A DNA stretch of 64,000 nt from JAMXLO01 sp963794185 (GTDB taxonomy: Bacteria; Pseudomonadota; Alphaproteobacteria; Acetobacterales; Acetobacteraceae), in NCBI GenBank assembly GCA_963794185.1, contig CAWCDM010000124.1, positions 68,994 through 132,993 on the forward strand. Reading direction: 5' to 3'. This document shows, in pieces, positions 35,771 through 45,321 of the stretch. Positions within the stretch are counted from its first letter, which is position 1, and the number at the start of each line of letters is the position of its first letter. Position numbers and translations under genes: made by a program. The notes below the pieces were generated by a model. That model was not told the DNA's origin. It saw only the letters and a program-made list of their open reading frames with translations, and made no database searches.

Positions 35771-37402
35771 CTAGCCGCGTCGGGCACGAAAGCGCCGGAT
35801 CAGCGCGTTTGTGGAACTGTCATGCGCCAGCTTCGGCTCCGTCGCGGCCTCGAGTTCCGGGATGATCCGCTGCGCGAGGACCTTGCCGAGCTCCACGCCC
35901 CACTGATCGTAGGAATTGATCCCCCAGATCGTGCCCTGCGTGAACACGTTGTGCTCGTACAGCGACACCAGCGCGCCGAGGCTGTGCGGCGTCAGCGCGT
36001 CCGCCAGGATCGTGTTGCTCGGGCGGTTGCCCTCGGTCACCCGGAACGGCGTCTGGAATGCCGGTGAGCCTTCCGCGGTGAGCTCCGCCGCTGTCTTGCC
36101 AAACGCGAGCGCCTCGGCCTGCGCGAACAGGTTGGCCATCAGCAGGTTGTGGTGGTCCGCAAGCGGACTGAGCGGGCGACAGAAACCGATGAAGTCGCAC
36201 GGCACCAGCTTCGTGCCCTGGTGCAGCAACTGGTAGAACGAGTGCTGCCCATCGGTTCCCGGTTCGCCCCAGATGATCGGTCCGGTCTGCACGGTCACCA
36301 CGTTGCCGTTCAGATCCACATGCTTGCCGTTGCTCTCCATCTGCAACTGCTGCAGGTAGGCCGGGAAGCGTGCCATGTGCGACGAGTACGGCATCACGCC
36401 CAGCGTCTGCGCGCCGAAGAAATTGTTGTACCAGACGGTCAATAGTCCCATCAGCAGCGGCAGGTTGCGCTCCGGCGGCGCGGTCCGGAAATGCTCGTCC
36501 ATCGCGCGGAAGCCCGCCAGCATGTCGCTGAAGCCGTCGGCGCCGATGGCGATCATCGTCGACAGGCCGATCGCAGAATCCATCGAATATCGGCCGCCGA
36601 CCCAGTCCCAGAAGCCGAACATGTCGGCGGTGTCGATGCCGAATTTGTGCACCGCCTCGGTGTTGGTCGACAGGGCCACGAAATGCTTCGCGACGGCCGC
36701 GTCGCTGCCGAGCGCGTCGATCAGCCATTTGCGCGCGGTTGCCGCGTTGGTCATCGTCTCGAGCGTGGTGAAGGTCTTCGACGCCACGACGAACAGTGTC
36801 TCGCCGGCATCGAGACCCGATGTGGCCTCGGTGAAATCGGCACCGTCCACGTTGGACACGAAGCGGAACGTCATGGACCGGTCGCTGAACGGCCGCAACG
36901 CGCGATACGCCATCTCGGCCCCAAGATACGATCCGCCGATGCCGATATTGATCACGTTGCGGATGCGCTTGCCGGTATGCCCGAGCCACGCGCCGGAGCG
37001 AACGCGTTCGGCGAAAGCCGCCATAGCGTCGAGCACCTGGTGCACATCGGGCACGACGTCGTTGCCGTCCACCAGGATTTTCACGTTGCGAGGCGCCCGT
37101 AACGCCACGTGCAGCACTGCGCGCTGCTCAGTAATGTTGATCTTGTCGCCACGGAACATCGCGTCGCACCGTTCCGCCACGCCGCGCTCCCGCGCCAACT
37201 GCAGCAGCAGCCGCACGGTCTCGTCGGTAATGCGGTTCTTCGAGTAGTCGAGAAACAGTCCCGCGCCCTCGGCGACGAGGCGTTCGCCGCGCCCCGCGTC
37301 ATCGACGAACAACTGCCGCAGGTGCACGTCTTTGATCTGCTGGTAATGTGCCGCCAGCGCATGCCACGCCGCGGTGTCGCTTGGCCGTTGCGAATTTGCC
37401 AT
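35771..37402 (-). CDS. pgi: Glucose-6-phosphate isomerase
   Basis: Interconverts glucose-6-phosphate and fructose-6-phosphate. Recognisable parts are NIGIGGSYLGAEMAY, the VVASKTFTTLETMTNA phosphate loop, FGFWDWVGGRYSMDSAIGL, and EPGTDGQHSFYQLLHQGT with the catalytic Glu, as well as NSYDQWGVELGKVLA near the C terminus. 543 residues. ATG 37402 has GGAGG at 8-12 bases; the frame extends upstream into the repeat. It is the last gene of the glk-tkt-gnd-zwf-HAD-tal-pgi series. Confidence 0.95.
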   Translation of the reverse strand: MANSQRPSDTAAWHALAAHYQQIKDVHLRQLFVDDAGRGERLVAEGAGLFLDYSKNRITDETVRLLLQLARERGVAERCDAMFRGDKINITEQRAVLHVALRAPRNVKILVDGNDVVPDVHQVLDAMAAFAERVRSGAWLGHTGKRIRNVINIGIGGSYLGAEMAYRALRPFSDRSMTFRFVSNVDGADFTEATSGLDAGETLFVVASKTFTTLETMTNAATARKWLIDALGSDAAVAKHFVALSTNTEAVHKFGIDTADMFGFWDWVGGRYSMDSAIGLSTMIAIGADGFSDMLAGFRAMDEHFRTAPPERNLPLLMGLLTVWYNNFFGAQTLGVMPYSSHMARFPAYLQQLQMESNGKHVDLNGNVVTVQTGPIIWGEPGTDGQHSFYQLLHQGTKLVPCDFIGFCRPLSPLADHHNLLMANLFAQAEALAFGKTAAELTAEGSPAFQTPFRVTEGNRPSNTILADALTPHSLGALVSLYEHNVFTQGTIWGINSYDQWGVELGKVLAQRIIPELEAATEPKLAHDSSTNALIRRFRARRG

Positions 37403-37433
37403 AGTCGGATCCTCCATGACGACTTCGCCACGA

Positions 37434-37545
37434 TACACCTCGCCCGCTTGCGGGAGAGGTCGCCGCGAAGCGGCGGGAGAGGGTGCGTGAGCAGTCGCGG
37501 CTGTGGGATGCACCCTCTCCCGCTACGCTCGCCGGGAGAGGTGTA
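37434..37545. repeat. Palindromic dispersed repeat between tal and pgi
   Basis: 112-bp compound hairpin. Outer arms TACACCTC (37434-37441) and GAGGTGTA (37538-37545), and inner 14-base arms GCGGGAGAGGGTGC (37473-37486) and GCACCCTCTCCCGC (37510-37523), are perfectly complementary. The CTCTCCCG/CGGGAGAG core is shared with 14547-14566. It belongs to a repeat class common in alphaproteobacterial intergenic DNA, and would fold in the tal-pgi transcript. Confidence 0.75.
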
Positions 37546-37582
37546 CACGTGGCGCGGCTATACCAGCCACAATGAACACACG

Positions 37583-38662
37583 CTACCTCAGTGCCTTGCT
37601 CTTCGTTTCGATCGCGCCGAGCAGGTCCTTCCAGGACTCGACAAAGCCCTTGGCACCGTCGTCCTGCAGTTGCCTGGCCAGCGCAGTGACATCGATGCCG
37701 GCCCGGGCAATGCTCGCCAGCACCTGCTCCGCATCGCCGCCGTCCCGCGGCATCGCCTGATCCACCTGTCCGTGATTGGCAAACGCCTGCAACGTTTCCT
37801 CCGGCACGGTGTTCACGGTGTTCGGCGCGGCCAGCGCGCCCATGTACAACACATCCGAGGCCTGCGGGTCCTTGTTGCTGGTGCTGGCGAACAGCAGGCG
37901 CTGCGCACGTGCGCCCAGCCCCTCGAGCCGCTGCCACCGGTCCGTATCCAGCAGGTCCCGATACGCCTTGTAGCTCTGCTGCGAGACCGCGATGCCGAGC
38001 CGGTCGCGCAGATCGCCGGGCACCTTGTCCAGCGTCGCCCGGTCCCACCGGCTGACGAACAACGAGGCGACGGACCGCACATCTGGGCTCAGTCCCGCCG
38101 CGACCCGACGCTCCAGCCCGCGCATATAGGCGTCAGCCGCCTTCACGTAGTCCTCGCGCGAGAACAGCAGCGTGACGTTGATCGGCACGCCCGCGAAGAT
38201 GGCCTCCTCAATGGCCGGAAGGCCCTCGGTCGTGCCGGGGATCTTGATGAACAGGTTCGCCCGGTCGGCCTGCGCATGCAGCGATTTGGCGGCGGCGACG
38301 GTGCGCGCCGTGTCGTGCGCGAGCAGCGGCGAGACCTCCAGCGACACGAAGCCGTCCACCCCAGCGGTTCGCTGGTGGATCGGCGCGAACAGGTCCGCTG
38401 CCTTGCTGAGGTCCTGGATTGCCAGTTCGAAGAACAGCGCCTCGCCCGACTTCCCGGCGCCCACCAGGCGCCTGATCTCGGCATCGTAGGACGCGCTGTG
38501 CGCCACCGCATGATCGAAGATCGTCGGGTTCGAGGTCAGCCCGGTGATCGACAACTCGTCGATATACCGCTGCAGCGTGCCGCTGGTGAGCAGGTCGCGG
38601 GTGATGTTGTCGAGCCACAGGCTCTGTCCCAGCCCATGCAGCTTTTCCGTTGATTTCGCCAT
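37583..38662 (-). CDS. tal: Transaldolase
   Basis: Transfers a dihydroxyacetone unit in the non-oxidative pentose phosphate pathway. It starts with LWLDNITRDLLTSGTLQRYIDE, has the ITGLTSNPTIF block, the Schiff-base Lys140 in NLFIKIPGT, INVTLLFS and SRWDRATLDK. 359 residues identify the large TalB-like class found in actinobacteria and acetic acid bacteria. In Gluconobacter-type genomes this enzyme is often fused to Pgi; here they are separate genes 180 bases apart. Confidence 0.94.
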   Translation of the reverse strand: MAKSTEKLHGLGQSLWLDNITRDLLTSGTLQRYIDELSITGLTSNPTIFDHAVAHSASYDAEIRRLVGAGKSGEALFFELAIQDLSKAADLFAPIHQRTAGVDGFVSLEVSPLLAHDTARTVAAAKSLHAQADRANLFIKIPGTTEGLPAIEEAIFAGVPINVTLLFSREDYVKAADAYMRGLERRVAAGLSPDVRSVASLFVSRWDRATLDKVPGDLRDRLGIAVSQQSYKAYRDLLDTDRWQRLEGLGARAQRLLFASTSNKDPQASDVLYMGALAAPNTVNTVPEETLQAFANHGQVDQAMPRDGGDAEQVLASIARAGIDVTALARQLQDDGAKGFVESWKDLLGAIETKSKALR

Positions 38663-38675
38663 CTCATTTCCCTCG

Positions 38676-39344
38676 TCAGCGCTTGCGGAGGTCGGCCAGG
38701 TCGTGATGGACCAGATCGGCGATCCGCTTCAACTGAATGTCGCCGTGTGGATATTGCGCCAGGATCGCGGGATCCGTGGCGTAGTGGCCCTGCTGGGGGA
38801 ACACGGTGGTGACGCGCTCGCCCCAGATCTTCTGCATCGCATCGAGGATTCGCAGCTTGTCGTCGATCATCACATAGTGCTTCGCGGGGTACAGCCGCTC
38901 AACGTCCGCCAGTTCCTCTTCCTTATGGATGTAGATCAGCACGTGACCATCGAATGCCTGCGCCAGCCCGGAGCGCTCCACCTTGCGCGGCTGGAACACC
39001 GCATCGCCGTCGGACAGGATGACCACCGGCGCAAACTGCCGCGCGTGCTTCACCGCGTCGAGTGCGCCTTGATACAGCCGTTCGGCGAACGGATAGTCCA
39101 CCAGCCAGTTAGAAATCCGCAGCAATCGCGGATCGTGCATCTCCTCCAGCCGATAGCGCTCGAGTGCCCCAAGGTAATCGGCATAGCCAAGTTCGCTGCG
39201 CAGCGCTTCGAAGATCTCCCAATACCGATTGCGCGCGGCCGTCCCATGCTCGACGCTCATGTGCACGTCGAGATCGGCCTGCACGCGGTCATTGTTGAGC
39301 AGCGTGTTGTCGACGTCGAACAGAATGACGAGGTCGTGCATCAT
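38676..39344 (-). CDS. HAD-family hydrolase
   Basis: Rossmann-fold phosphatase of 222 residues. Motif I is FDVDNTLLNND with nucleophile Asp near residue 10, motif II VVILSDGD, motif III Lys in QPRKVERSG and motif IV VMIDDKLRIL. The cap between motifs I and II is helical. It begins at one of two adjacent ATGs (39344 or 39341) that overlap the zwf stop, with GGAGG upstream. The position between zwf and tal suggests a sugar-phosphate or phosphogluconate-related phosphatase, but the substrate is not known. Confidence 0.8.
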   Translation of the reverse strand: MMHDLVILFDVDNTLLNNDRVQADLDVHMSVEHGTAARNRYWEIFEALRSELGYADYLGALERYRLEEMHDPRLLRISNWLVDYPFAERLYQGALDAVKHARQFAPVVILSDGDAVFQPRKVERSGLAQAFDGHVLIYIHKEEELADVERLYPAKHYVMIDDKLRILDAMQKIWGERVTTVFPQQGHYATDPAILAQYPHGDIQLKRIADLVHHDLADLRKR

Positions 39345-40732
39345 TTTGACACCTCCACCGCCGGTTGCGGGTTCCGCCACGGTCCGTCGGAGCCGATCAA
39401 TGCTTCGGCTTCCTCGGGACCCCAGGTCCCTGGCTCATAGCGATACACCGGCGTCACATCGTCGAGAATCGGCTCGACGATACGCCATTGGGCATCGACG
39501 ATATCGTCGCGCCCGAACAGTTCCCCCACGCCATGCACCGCATCGCCCAGCAGACGCTGATACGGTGGCAGCATGTTCGGCGCCTGCTCGGTCAGGATCA
39601 TCTCGACATCCTCGCCGATCATGCGTTCGCCGGGCAGCTTCACCCGCACGCCCATGGCGATGCTGACATCCGGGCTGATCCGCATCCGCACATGCCCGGA
39701 ACTCAGCGGCACCAGTTCCTCGAACGTCTCCCGCGGCGGCCGTTTGAAATGCACCACCACCTCGGTCGCCGTGACCGGCAGCTCCTTGCCCGCACGGATG
39801 TAGATCGGCACGCCGGCCCAGCGCCAGGTCTCGATGAACAGCTTCAACGCGACGAACGTTTCGACAGTCGAGCCCGCGCGCACGCCCGGCACCGCCTGAT
39901 AGCCGGCGTACTGCCCGCGCACCACATGGGCCGGGTCGAGCGGACCCACGGCCTTCAGCAGCGCCGATTTCTGGTCGCGCATCGCCTCATGCTCTTCGCC
40001 GGTCGGCGGGTCCATCGTCAGTTGGGCGAGCACCTGCAGCATGTGGTTCTGCACCACATCGCGGATCGCGCCAGTCTCGTCGTAGAATCGGCCACGGTCC
40101 TGCACGCCGAAACTCTCCGCCATGGTGATCTGGATGCTGCTGACGTGGTCGCGATTCCACAGCGGTTCGAACATCGAGTTGGCGAAGCGCGTGTAGACGA
40201 TGTTCTGCACAGGTTCCTTGCCAAGGTAGTGGTCGATCCGGAAGATATTTTCCTCCGGAAAGAATTTTGCCAAAAGGCGGCTCAGCACCAGCGCGGTCTC
40301 GCGGTTGTGGCCAAACGGCTTTTCTATCACCAAACGCGCGTTGTCGGCGCAGCCCGACTGCGCCAGCGCCGCCGCCACGATCGCGAACAGGCTTGGCGGC
40401 ACTGCGAGGTAGTGCAGCGGACGCTTTGCCGCGCCGAGCTGTTTGCGCAGTTCGGTGAAGGTGGCGGGATCGTTGTAGTCGCCGTCGACATAGCGCAGCA
40501 ACTCCATCAGCCGTTGCTGCGCCTTCGGGTCCGCCCCGCCGTGATGCTGCAGACTGTCCGCCGCGCGCGCCTTCAAATGATCCAAAGTCCATCCGGCCTT
40601 GGCAACACCGATGATCGGGACGTTCAGGCCCTCGTCGCGCACCAGACCCAGCAGCGAGGGAAAAATCTGCTTGTACGCAAGGTCGCCGGTTGCGCCGAAA
40701 AAGACGATCGCATCCGACGACAGGACAGCCAT
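39341..40732 (-). CDS. zwf: Glucose-6-phosphate 1-dehydrogenase
   Basis: Oxidises glucose-6-phosphate to 6-phosphogluconolactone with NADP or NAD. It has the N-terminal FFGATGDLAYKQIFPSL dinucleotide loop, VIEKPFGHN, the substrate signature RIDHYLGKE with catalytic His, and VQNHMLQVLAQL. 463 residues. It begins immediately after the gnd stop (one base apart), so the two are co-translated. It supplies both the Entner-Doudoroff and pentose phosphate routes. Confidence 0.95.
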   Translation of the reverse strand: MAVLSSDAIVFFGATGDLAYKQIFPSLLGLVRDEGLNVPIIGVAKAGWTLDHLKARAADSLQHHGGADPKAQQRLMELLRYVDGDYNDPATFTELRKQLGAAKRPLHYLAVPPSLFAIVAAALAQSGCADNARLVIEKPFGHNRETALVLSRLLAKFFPEENIFRIDHYLGKEPVQNIVYTRFANSMFEPLWNRDHVSSIQITMAESFGVQDRGRFYDETGAIRDVVQNHMLQVLAQLTMDPPTGEEHEAMRDQKSALLKAVGPLDPAHVVRGQYAGYQAVPGVRAGSTVETFVALKLFIETWRWAGVPIYIRAGKELPVTATEVVVHFKRPPRETFEELVPLSSGHVRMRISPDVSIAMGVRVKLPGERMIGEDVEMILTEQAPNMLPPYQRLLGDAVHGVGELFGRDDIVDAQWRIVEPILDDVTPVYRYEPGTWGPEEAEALIGSDGPWRNPQPAVEVSK

Positions 40733-41761
40733 CTACGATCCCTCCTTCTCGGCCGGCTTTTCGACATGGCCGCCGAAGGCAAAGCGCATCGCCGACAGCA
40801 TGCGGTTTGCGAAGTCCGCATTACCGCGCGATTCAAATCGGGAGTAGAGCGCCGCACTGATCACCGGCGCGGGCACGCCTTCGTCGATCGCGGCATGCAA
40901 TGTCCAGCGGCCCTCACCGGAATCCGAGACGCGGCCCTGGAAATTCGCCAACGCGGGGTCCTGACGCAAGGCGCCGGCGGTCAGGTCGAGCAGCCAGGAC
41001 CCGACAACACTGCCGCGCCGCCACATCTCGGCGACCTGCGCCACGTCGATGTTGTATTTGAAGTGATCGGGGTCGCGCAGCGGCGTCGTTTCGGCATCCA
41101 CCTCGGCTTTCTTCAGCCCGACATTGGCATTCTTGATGATGTTGAAGCCCTCGGCGAACGCCTGCATCATGCCGTATTCGATGCCGTTGTGCACCATCTT
41201 CACGAAATGGCCGGCGCCGTTCGGACCGCAATGCAGGTAGCCGTACTCCGCCTGGCTGGGCTCGCCGGTGGCGCCCGGCGTACGCGGCGCCGTGGCCACG
41301 CCCGGCGCCAGTGAACGAAAAATCGGATCGAGATGCTTCACCACCGCATCCTCGCCGCCGATCATGTGGCAGTAGCCGCGCTCCAGGCCCCAGACGCCGC
41401 CGCTCACGCCGACATCGACGTAGTGCAGGCCCTTGGGCTTCAGTTCGCGGGCGCGGCGGATGTCGTCATGGTAATAGGAATTGCCGCCCTCGATGACGAT
41501 GTCGTCCGGCTCCAGCAGCGGCACAAGCTGATGCAGCACAGGGTCCACCGCTGCGGCCGGCAGCATCAGCCACACCGCGCGCGGCTTCGACAGCGCCTTG
41601 ACGAAATCCGGCAGGCTTGTCGTGCCTTTCGCGCCCTTGGCCACCGACTGCTGCACCGTATCGGCGTGGCTGTCGTAGACCACGCATTTGTGGCCGGCCC
41701 TCATCAGCCGCTCGACCATGTTTGCGCCCATGCGGCCAAGGCCGATCATGCCGAGTTCCAT
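40733..41761 (-). CDS. gnd: 6-phosphogluconate dehydrogenase (decarboxylating), short type
   Basis: Converts 6-phosphogluconate to ribulose-5-phosphate. It has MELGMIGLGRMGANMVERL, GVSGGVWGLERGYCHMIGG, and the catalytic GPNGAGHFVKMVHNGIEYGMMQ with Lys and Asn. At 342 residues it is the shorter, NAD-preferring class rather than the 470-residue class. ATG 41761 is chosen with GAGGAG 7 bases upstream; a GTG two codons earlier is in frame. Confidence 0.93.
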   Translation of the reverse strand: MELGMIGLGRMGANMVERLMRAGHKCVVYDSHADTVQQSVAKGAKGTTSLPDFVKALSKPRAVWLMLPAAAVDPVLHQLVPLLEPDDIVIEGGNSYYHDDIRRARELKPKGLHYVDVGVSGGVWGLERGYCHMIGGEDAVVKHLDPIFRSLAPGVATAPRTPGATGEPSQAEYGYLHCGPNGAGHFVKMVHNGIEYGMMQAFAEGFNIIKNANVGLKKAEVDAETTPLRDPDHFKYNIDVAQVAEMWRRGSVVGSWLLDLTAGALRQDPALANFQGRVSDSGEGRWTLHAAIDEGVPAPVISAALYSRFESRGNADFANRMLSAMRFAFGGHVEKPAEKEGS

Positions 41762-41862
41762 CGTCACTCTCCTCGATTCAGGCGGTCGCTGCCGCCGCGA
41801 GACAAAAGTATCGTCGCGTGATGCGCATAGTCCCTACCCATCGCGTCATGCCGGACCCAACT

Positions 41863-41946
41863 CGTCATGCCGGCGAAGGCCGGCATCCACGCCTTGTCTT
41901 GGTGCACGCGGCAAAGACGTGGATGCCGGCCTTCGCCGGTATGACG
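41863..41946. repeat. Long inverted repeat, REP-like
   Basis: Two 29-base arms (41863-41891 and 41918-41946) are complementary with one mismatch and enclose 26 bases. Each arm contains the core ATGCCGGCGAAGGCCGGCAT or its near copy. A third partial CGTCATGCCGG lies at about 41845. It is placed between gnd and tkt and could act as an mRNA-stabilising or attenuating hairpin. Confidence 0.75.
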
Positions 41947-41965
41947 CGGTGCCCGCGGACACATG

Positions 41966-44041
41966 TTATGCGCCACCCGCAATGGCCTGCTTCGCCGCGG
42001 CGACCACGCCGTTCACGGTAAAGCCGAAATGTTCGGCGATCTGCTTCATCGGTCCGGACATGCCGAAGCTGTGCATGCCCAGCGTGACGCCCGACGGGCC
42101 GGCATACCGCGCCCATCCCAATGTCGAGGCCTCCTCGACGGTCACCCGCGCCGCCAGCGACGGCGGCAGCACACTGTCGCGGTACGCCGCATCCTGTTCG
42201 TCGAACAGTTCCCAGCACGGCATGCTGACCACGCGCGCCTTGATGCCCTCCGCGGTGAGCCGATCGCGGGCCGCTATGCAGAGGCCGACCTCGCTGCCGC
42301 TGGCGATCAGGATCACGTCCGATTTGCCGCCCGGCGCATCGGCCAGCACGTAGGCGCCCTTCGCGAGATTGGCGGCCGGGGCGCATTGCGTGCGATCGAC
42401 GATCGGCAGCGGCTGGCGCGAGCAGATCAGCGCCACCGGATGGTGCCTGGTGGTCAGCGCGACGCGATACGCCTCCGACATCTCGTTGGCATCGGCCGGG
42501 CGGATTACCATCATGCCGGGGATCGCGCGCAGCGAAATGAGCTGCTCGATCGGCTGATGCGTCGGCCCGTCCTCGCCGACGCTGATCGAATCGTGCGTCC
42601 AGATGTGCAGCACCGGCAGGTCCATCAGCGCAGCCAGCCGGATCGAGCCGCGCGCATAGTCGGTGAAGATCAAGAATCCGGAACCGAAGGCACGCAGGCC
42701 GCACAGCGTCATGCCGTTGACCGCGGCGCACATCGCATGCTCGCGGACGCCGAAATGCATGTTGCGGCCGGCGTAGTTTCCCAAATTGCCGGCGGGCTGG
42801 AATTCGCCGGCGCTCACGAACGTCAGGTGCGTCTTGGTGCTGGGTGCAAGATCGGCGGCGCCGCCGACCAGCCACGGCACCACGCCCGCCACCGCGTTCA
42901 GCACCTTGCCCGAGGCGTCGCGCGTCGACATCCCCGTGGCATCCGGCGGGAACGTGGGCAGCGCCTTCTCCCATCCCTCCGGCAGATCGCGCGCCGCGAT
43001 CCGGTCGATCTGCGCCGCCTGCTCCGGGAACTGTGCCCGGTAGCGGCCGAACAGATCGCGCCAGGCCGCGCGACCGGCGGTGCCGCGCGCGCCGAACCCG
43101 GCGGCGAGATGCGGGCGCACCGTGTCTGGGACGACGAAGAACCGGTCAGGATCGAAGCCGAAGAACTGCTTGGTGAGCCGTACCTCCGCATCGCCCAGCG
43201 GCTCGCCATGCGCCTCGGCCGAATCCTGCTTGTGCGGCGCGCCGTAGCCGATATGGCTGTGCACCACGATCAATGTCGGCCGGTCGGTGGTGGCCTGGAA
43301 CACCCCGAAGGCCCGCTCCAGCATGTCCAGGTCGTTGGCGTCGCTGACCCGCGTCACGTTCCAGCCATAGGCGAGAAAGCGCGCGGCGGTGTCCTCGGTG
43401 AACGCGATGTCGGTATGGCCCTCGATGGTCACGCGGTTGCTGTCGTAGATCCAGCACAGGTTGGACAGCCGCAGATGCCCGGCCATCGAGGCGGCCTCGC
43501 TGGTGATACCCTCCATCATGTCGCCGTCGCCGCACAGCGCGTAGACGTTGTAGTCGAACAGCGGGAGGCCCGGCCGGTTGTAGGTCGCGGCCAGGAACCG
43601 GCCGGCCATCGCCATGCCGACCGAGGTCGACGCACCCTGGCCGAGCGGCCCGGTGGTGGTCTCCACCCCCGAGGTGATGCCGTATTCCGGATGACCCGGG
43701 CAGCGGCTGCCGGGCTGGCGGAACGTCTCGATGTCGTCGAGCGTCACCGCCTGGCGGGCCTCGCCGTGGTAGCTCGGACCGACCGCCTCGATGCCGGTCA
43801 GGTGGATCAGGCTGTACAGCAGCATCGAGGCGTGGCCGGCGGAAAGCACGAACCGGTCGCGGTTGATCCATTCGGGGTCGGACGGATCGTAGCGCAGCAC
43901 GCGCTGCCACAGCGTGTAGGCCGTGGGCGCGGCGTCCATCGGCGTGCCGGGATGCCCCGACTTCGCCTTCTGCACCGCGTCCACCACCAGCATGCGGATG
44001 GTGTTGATGGTGAGCTGATCCAGGTCCGACTGAGGTGGCAT
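41966..44041 (-). CDS. tkt: Transketolase
   Basis: Thiamine-diphosphate enzyme of 691 residues that shuffles two-carbon units in the pentose phosphate pathway. It has LTINTIRMLVVDAVQKAKSGHPGTPMDAAP, the TPP motif GDGDMMEGITSEAASMAGHLRL, the pyrimidine-binding ADLAPSTKT, and FGVREHAM. AGGTTC precedes ATG 44041. It lies between glk and the REP-like element. Confidence 0.95.
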   Translation of the reverse strand: MPPQSDLDQLTINTIRMLVVDAVQKAKSGHPGTPMDAAPTAYTLWQRVLRYDPSDPEWINRDRFVLSAGHASMLLYSLIHLTGIEAVGPSYHGEARQAVTLDDIETFRQPGSRCPGHPEYGITSGVETTTGPLGQGASTSVGMAMAGRFLAATYNRPGLPLFDYNVYALCGDGDMMEGITSEAASMAGHLRLSNLCWIYDSNRVTIEGHTDIAFTEDTAARFLAYGWNVTRVSDANDLDMLERAFGVFQATTDRPTLIVVHSHIGYGAPHKQDSAEAHGEPLGDAEVRLTKQFFGFDPDRFFVVPDTVRPHLAAGFGARGTAGRAAWRDLFGRYRAQFPEQAAQIDRIAARDLPEGWEKALPTFPPDATGMSTRDASGKVLNAVAGVVPWLVGGAADLAPSTKTHLTFVSAGEFQPAGNLGNYAGRNMHFGVREHAMCAAVNGMTLCGLRAFGSGFLIFTDYARGSIRLAALMDLPVLHIWTHDSISVGEDGPTHQPIEQLISLRAIPGMMVIRPADANEMSEAYRVALTTRHHPVALICSRQPLPIVDRTQCAPAANLAKGAYVLADAPGGKSDVILIASGSEVGLCIAARDRLTAEGIKARVVSMPCWELFDEQDAAYRDSVLPPSLAARVTVEEASTLGWARYAGPSGVTLGMHSFGMSGPMKQIAEHFGFTVNGVVAAAKQAIAGGA

Positions 44042-44094
44042 TCTTGAACCTCGCTTTCCGCGGGCACCGCATCATCGCGGCCCCGCGCTGCCGT

Positions 44095-45087
44095 TCAGGC
44101 TGTCCGCATCTGATCCAGGCCGAACTGCGCCGCCCCGAGCAGCGCCGCCCGTGCCGTCACCACATGGACCGGCATCGTGGCGAGCAGGTCCGACAGCCGG
44201 CCCTTGGTGACGAAGGCCCGCATGAAACGCCCGTCCGTCAGCCTCGGCAGGATATGCGTCGGGATGCCGCCCGCCAAATAGACGCCGCCCGTCGCCAGCA
44301 CCTTGAGCGCCAGGTTGCTGGCCTCGTCGCCCAGGATCGACACGAAGATCTCCAACGTTGCCGCGGCCAGGGGATTGCCGGCGGGGTCGTCGAGCGCGGC
44401 CTGCGCGATCAGCGGCGTCCGGTCATGCGCGCGCGCCAGGGAGGCGGCAAAGACGGGCGGTTCCGCGGCGGGATCGCTGTCGCGCAGGTAGTCGTAGATA
44501 TTGGCGATACCCAGGCCGGAGCAGACGCGCTCGCAGGACACGTGGCCGAAGCGCTCCGCCAGATAGTCCCGCAGGCCGGCCTGGCGCTCGTCGGTGGGCG
44601 AAAAACTGGCGTGGCCGCCCTCGGACGAACAAGCGAGGTAGGAACTGCCGCCCCAGACCAGGAACGCCTCGCCGAGGCCAGTCCCCGGCGCCACCACGGC
44701 GATCGGGCCGTTCGGCTCGGCCTGACCTTCATTGATGCTGTGCAGGTCCTGCGGTTGGAGGTGCGGCACGGCATAGGCGATGGCCTTCAGGTCGTTCAGC
44801 AGCATGGCGCGCCGCAGGCCGAGCGCCTGGCGCAGGGACGCCTCCTCGACGTCCCAGGGCAGGTTGGTGAGGTGCGCGCGCCCGCCGATCACCGGACCGG
44901 CCACGTCGAAGCAGGCTTGCTCGGCGGTGGCGCTCTCGCGCGCCAGGAATTCGCGCGCCATGACATCCAGGCCGGGATAGTCGGCGCTATGGAACTCGGC
45001 CTCCGCGACCGGCTGACGGGCGCCGGTGGCGGGCGTATACAGCGCCAGCAAGGTCTTGGTCCCGCCGATATCGCCGGCCAGCAGCAT
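44095..45087 (-). CDS. glk: Glucokinase
   Basis: ATP-dependent kinase of the GlcK/ROK-like bacterial class feeding glucose into the cluster downstream. It has the phosphate loop LLAGDIGGTKTLLALY, LTNLPWDVEE, LLNDLKAIAYAV and the second ATP loop VAPGTGLGEAFL. A glucose-binding region SSEGGHASFSP follows. 330 residues. It is the first gene of the minus-strand sugar-phosphate series and would be transcribed from the gap to its right (45088-45300). Confidence 0.93.
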   Translation of the reverse strand: MLLAGDIGGTKTLLALYTPATGARQPVAEAEFHSADYPGLDVMAREFLARESATAEQACFDVAGPVIGGRAHLTNLPWDVEEASLRQALGLRRAMLLNDLKAIAYAVPHLQPQDLHSINEGQAEPNGPIAVVAPGTGLGEAFLVWGGSSYLACSSEGGHASFSPTDERQAGLRDYLAERFGHVSCERVCSGLGIANIYDYLRDSDPAAEPPVFAASLARAHDRTPLIAQAALDDPAGNPLAAATLEIFVSILGDEASNLALKVLATGGVYLAGGIPTHILPRLTDGRFMRAFVTKGRLSDLLATMPVHVVTARAALLGAAQFGLDQMRTA

Positions 45088-45321
45088 CCGGGGTGCTCCC
45101 TAGCGGTTGGTGGAGGGCGTAGCCTCCCATGAATTGCCCGGCAAGCGAACCCCGTTGCCCGAGGCGTGCCTGATGGTGCGATCCATACCCCAACTCTGCG
45201 GGAACCCGAGCGAATCACTTGCCTAACCGGCTGAGTGTCATTCTGATGTCGGAATAGTACGGCCCGCCTTCCTGCGTGGCAAAACCCGGCAAGATCTGAT
45301 CGAGCCGATGCGGGTGGATCG

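Noticed and set aside
34564..35865. 433-codon plus-strand frame overlapping the thiolase gene
   Set aside because: Same DNA as the recognised DUF35-like and thiolase genes; Arg/Gly-rich with no motif.
37434..37545. Possible CRISPR-like repeat unit
   Set aside because: Only one compound palindrome, no regularly spaced direct repeats and no cas genes in the window.
39365..41314. 649-codon open frame on the plus strand
   Set aside because: Antisense to zwf and gnd, no recognisable domain.
41963..44047. 694-codon open frame on the plus strand
   Set aside because: Antisense mirror of transketolase with low-complexity His/Arg/Asp composition.
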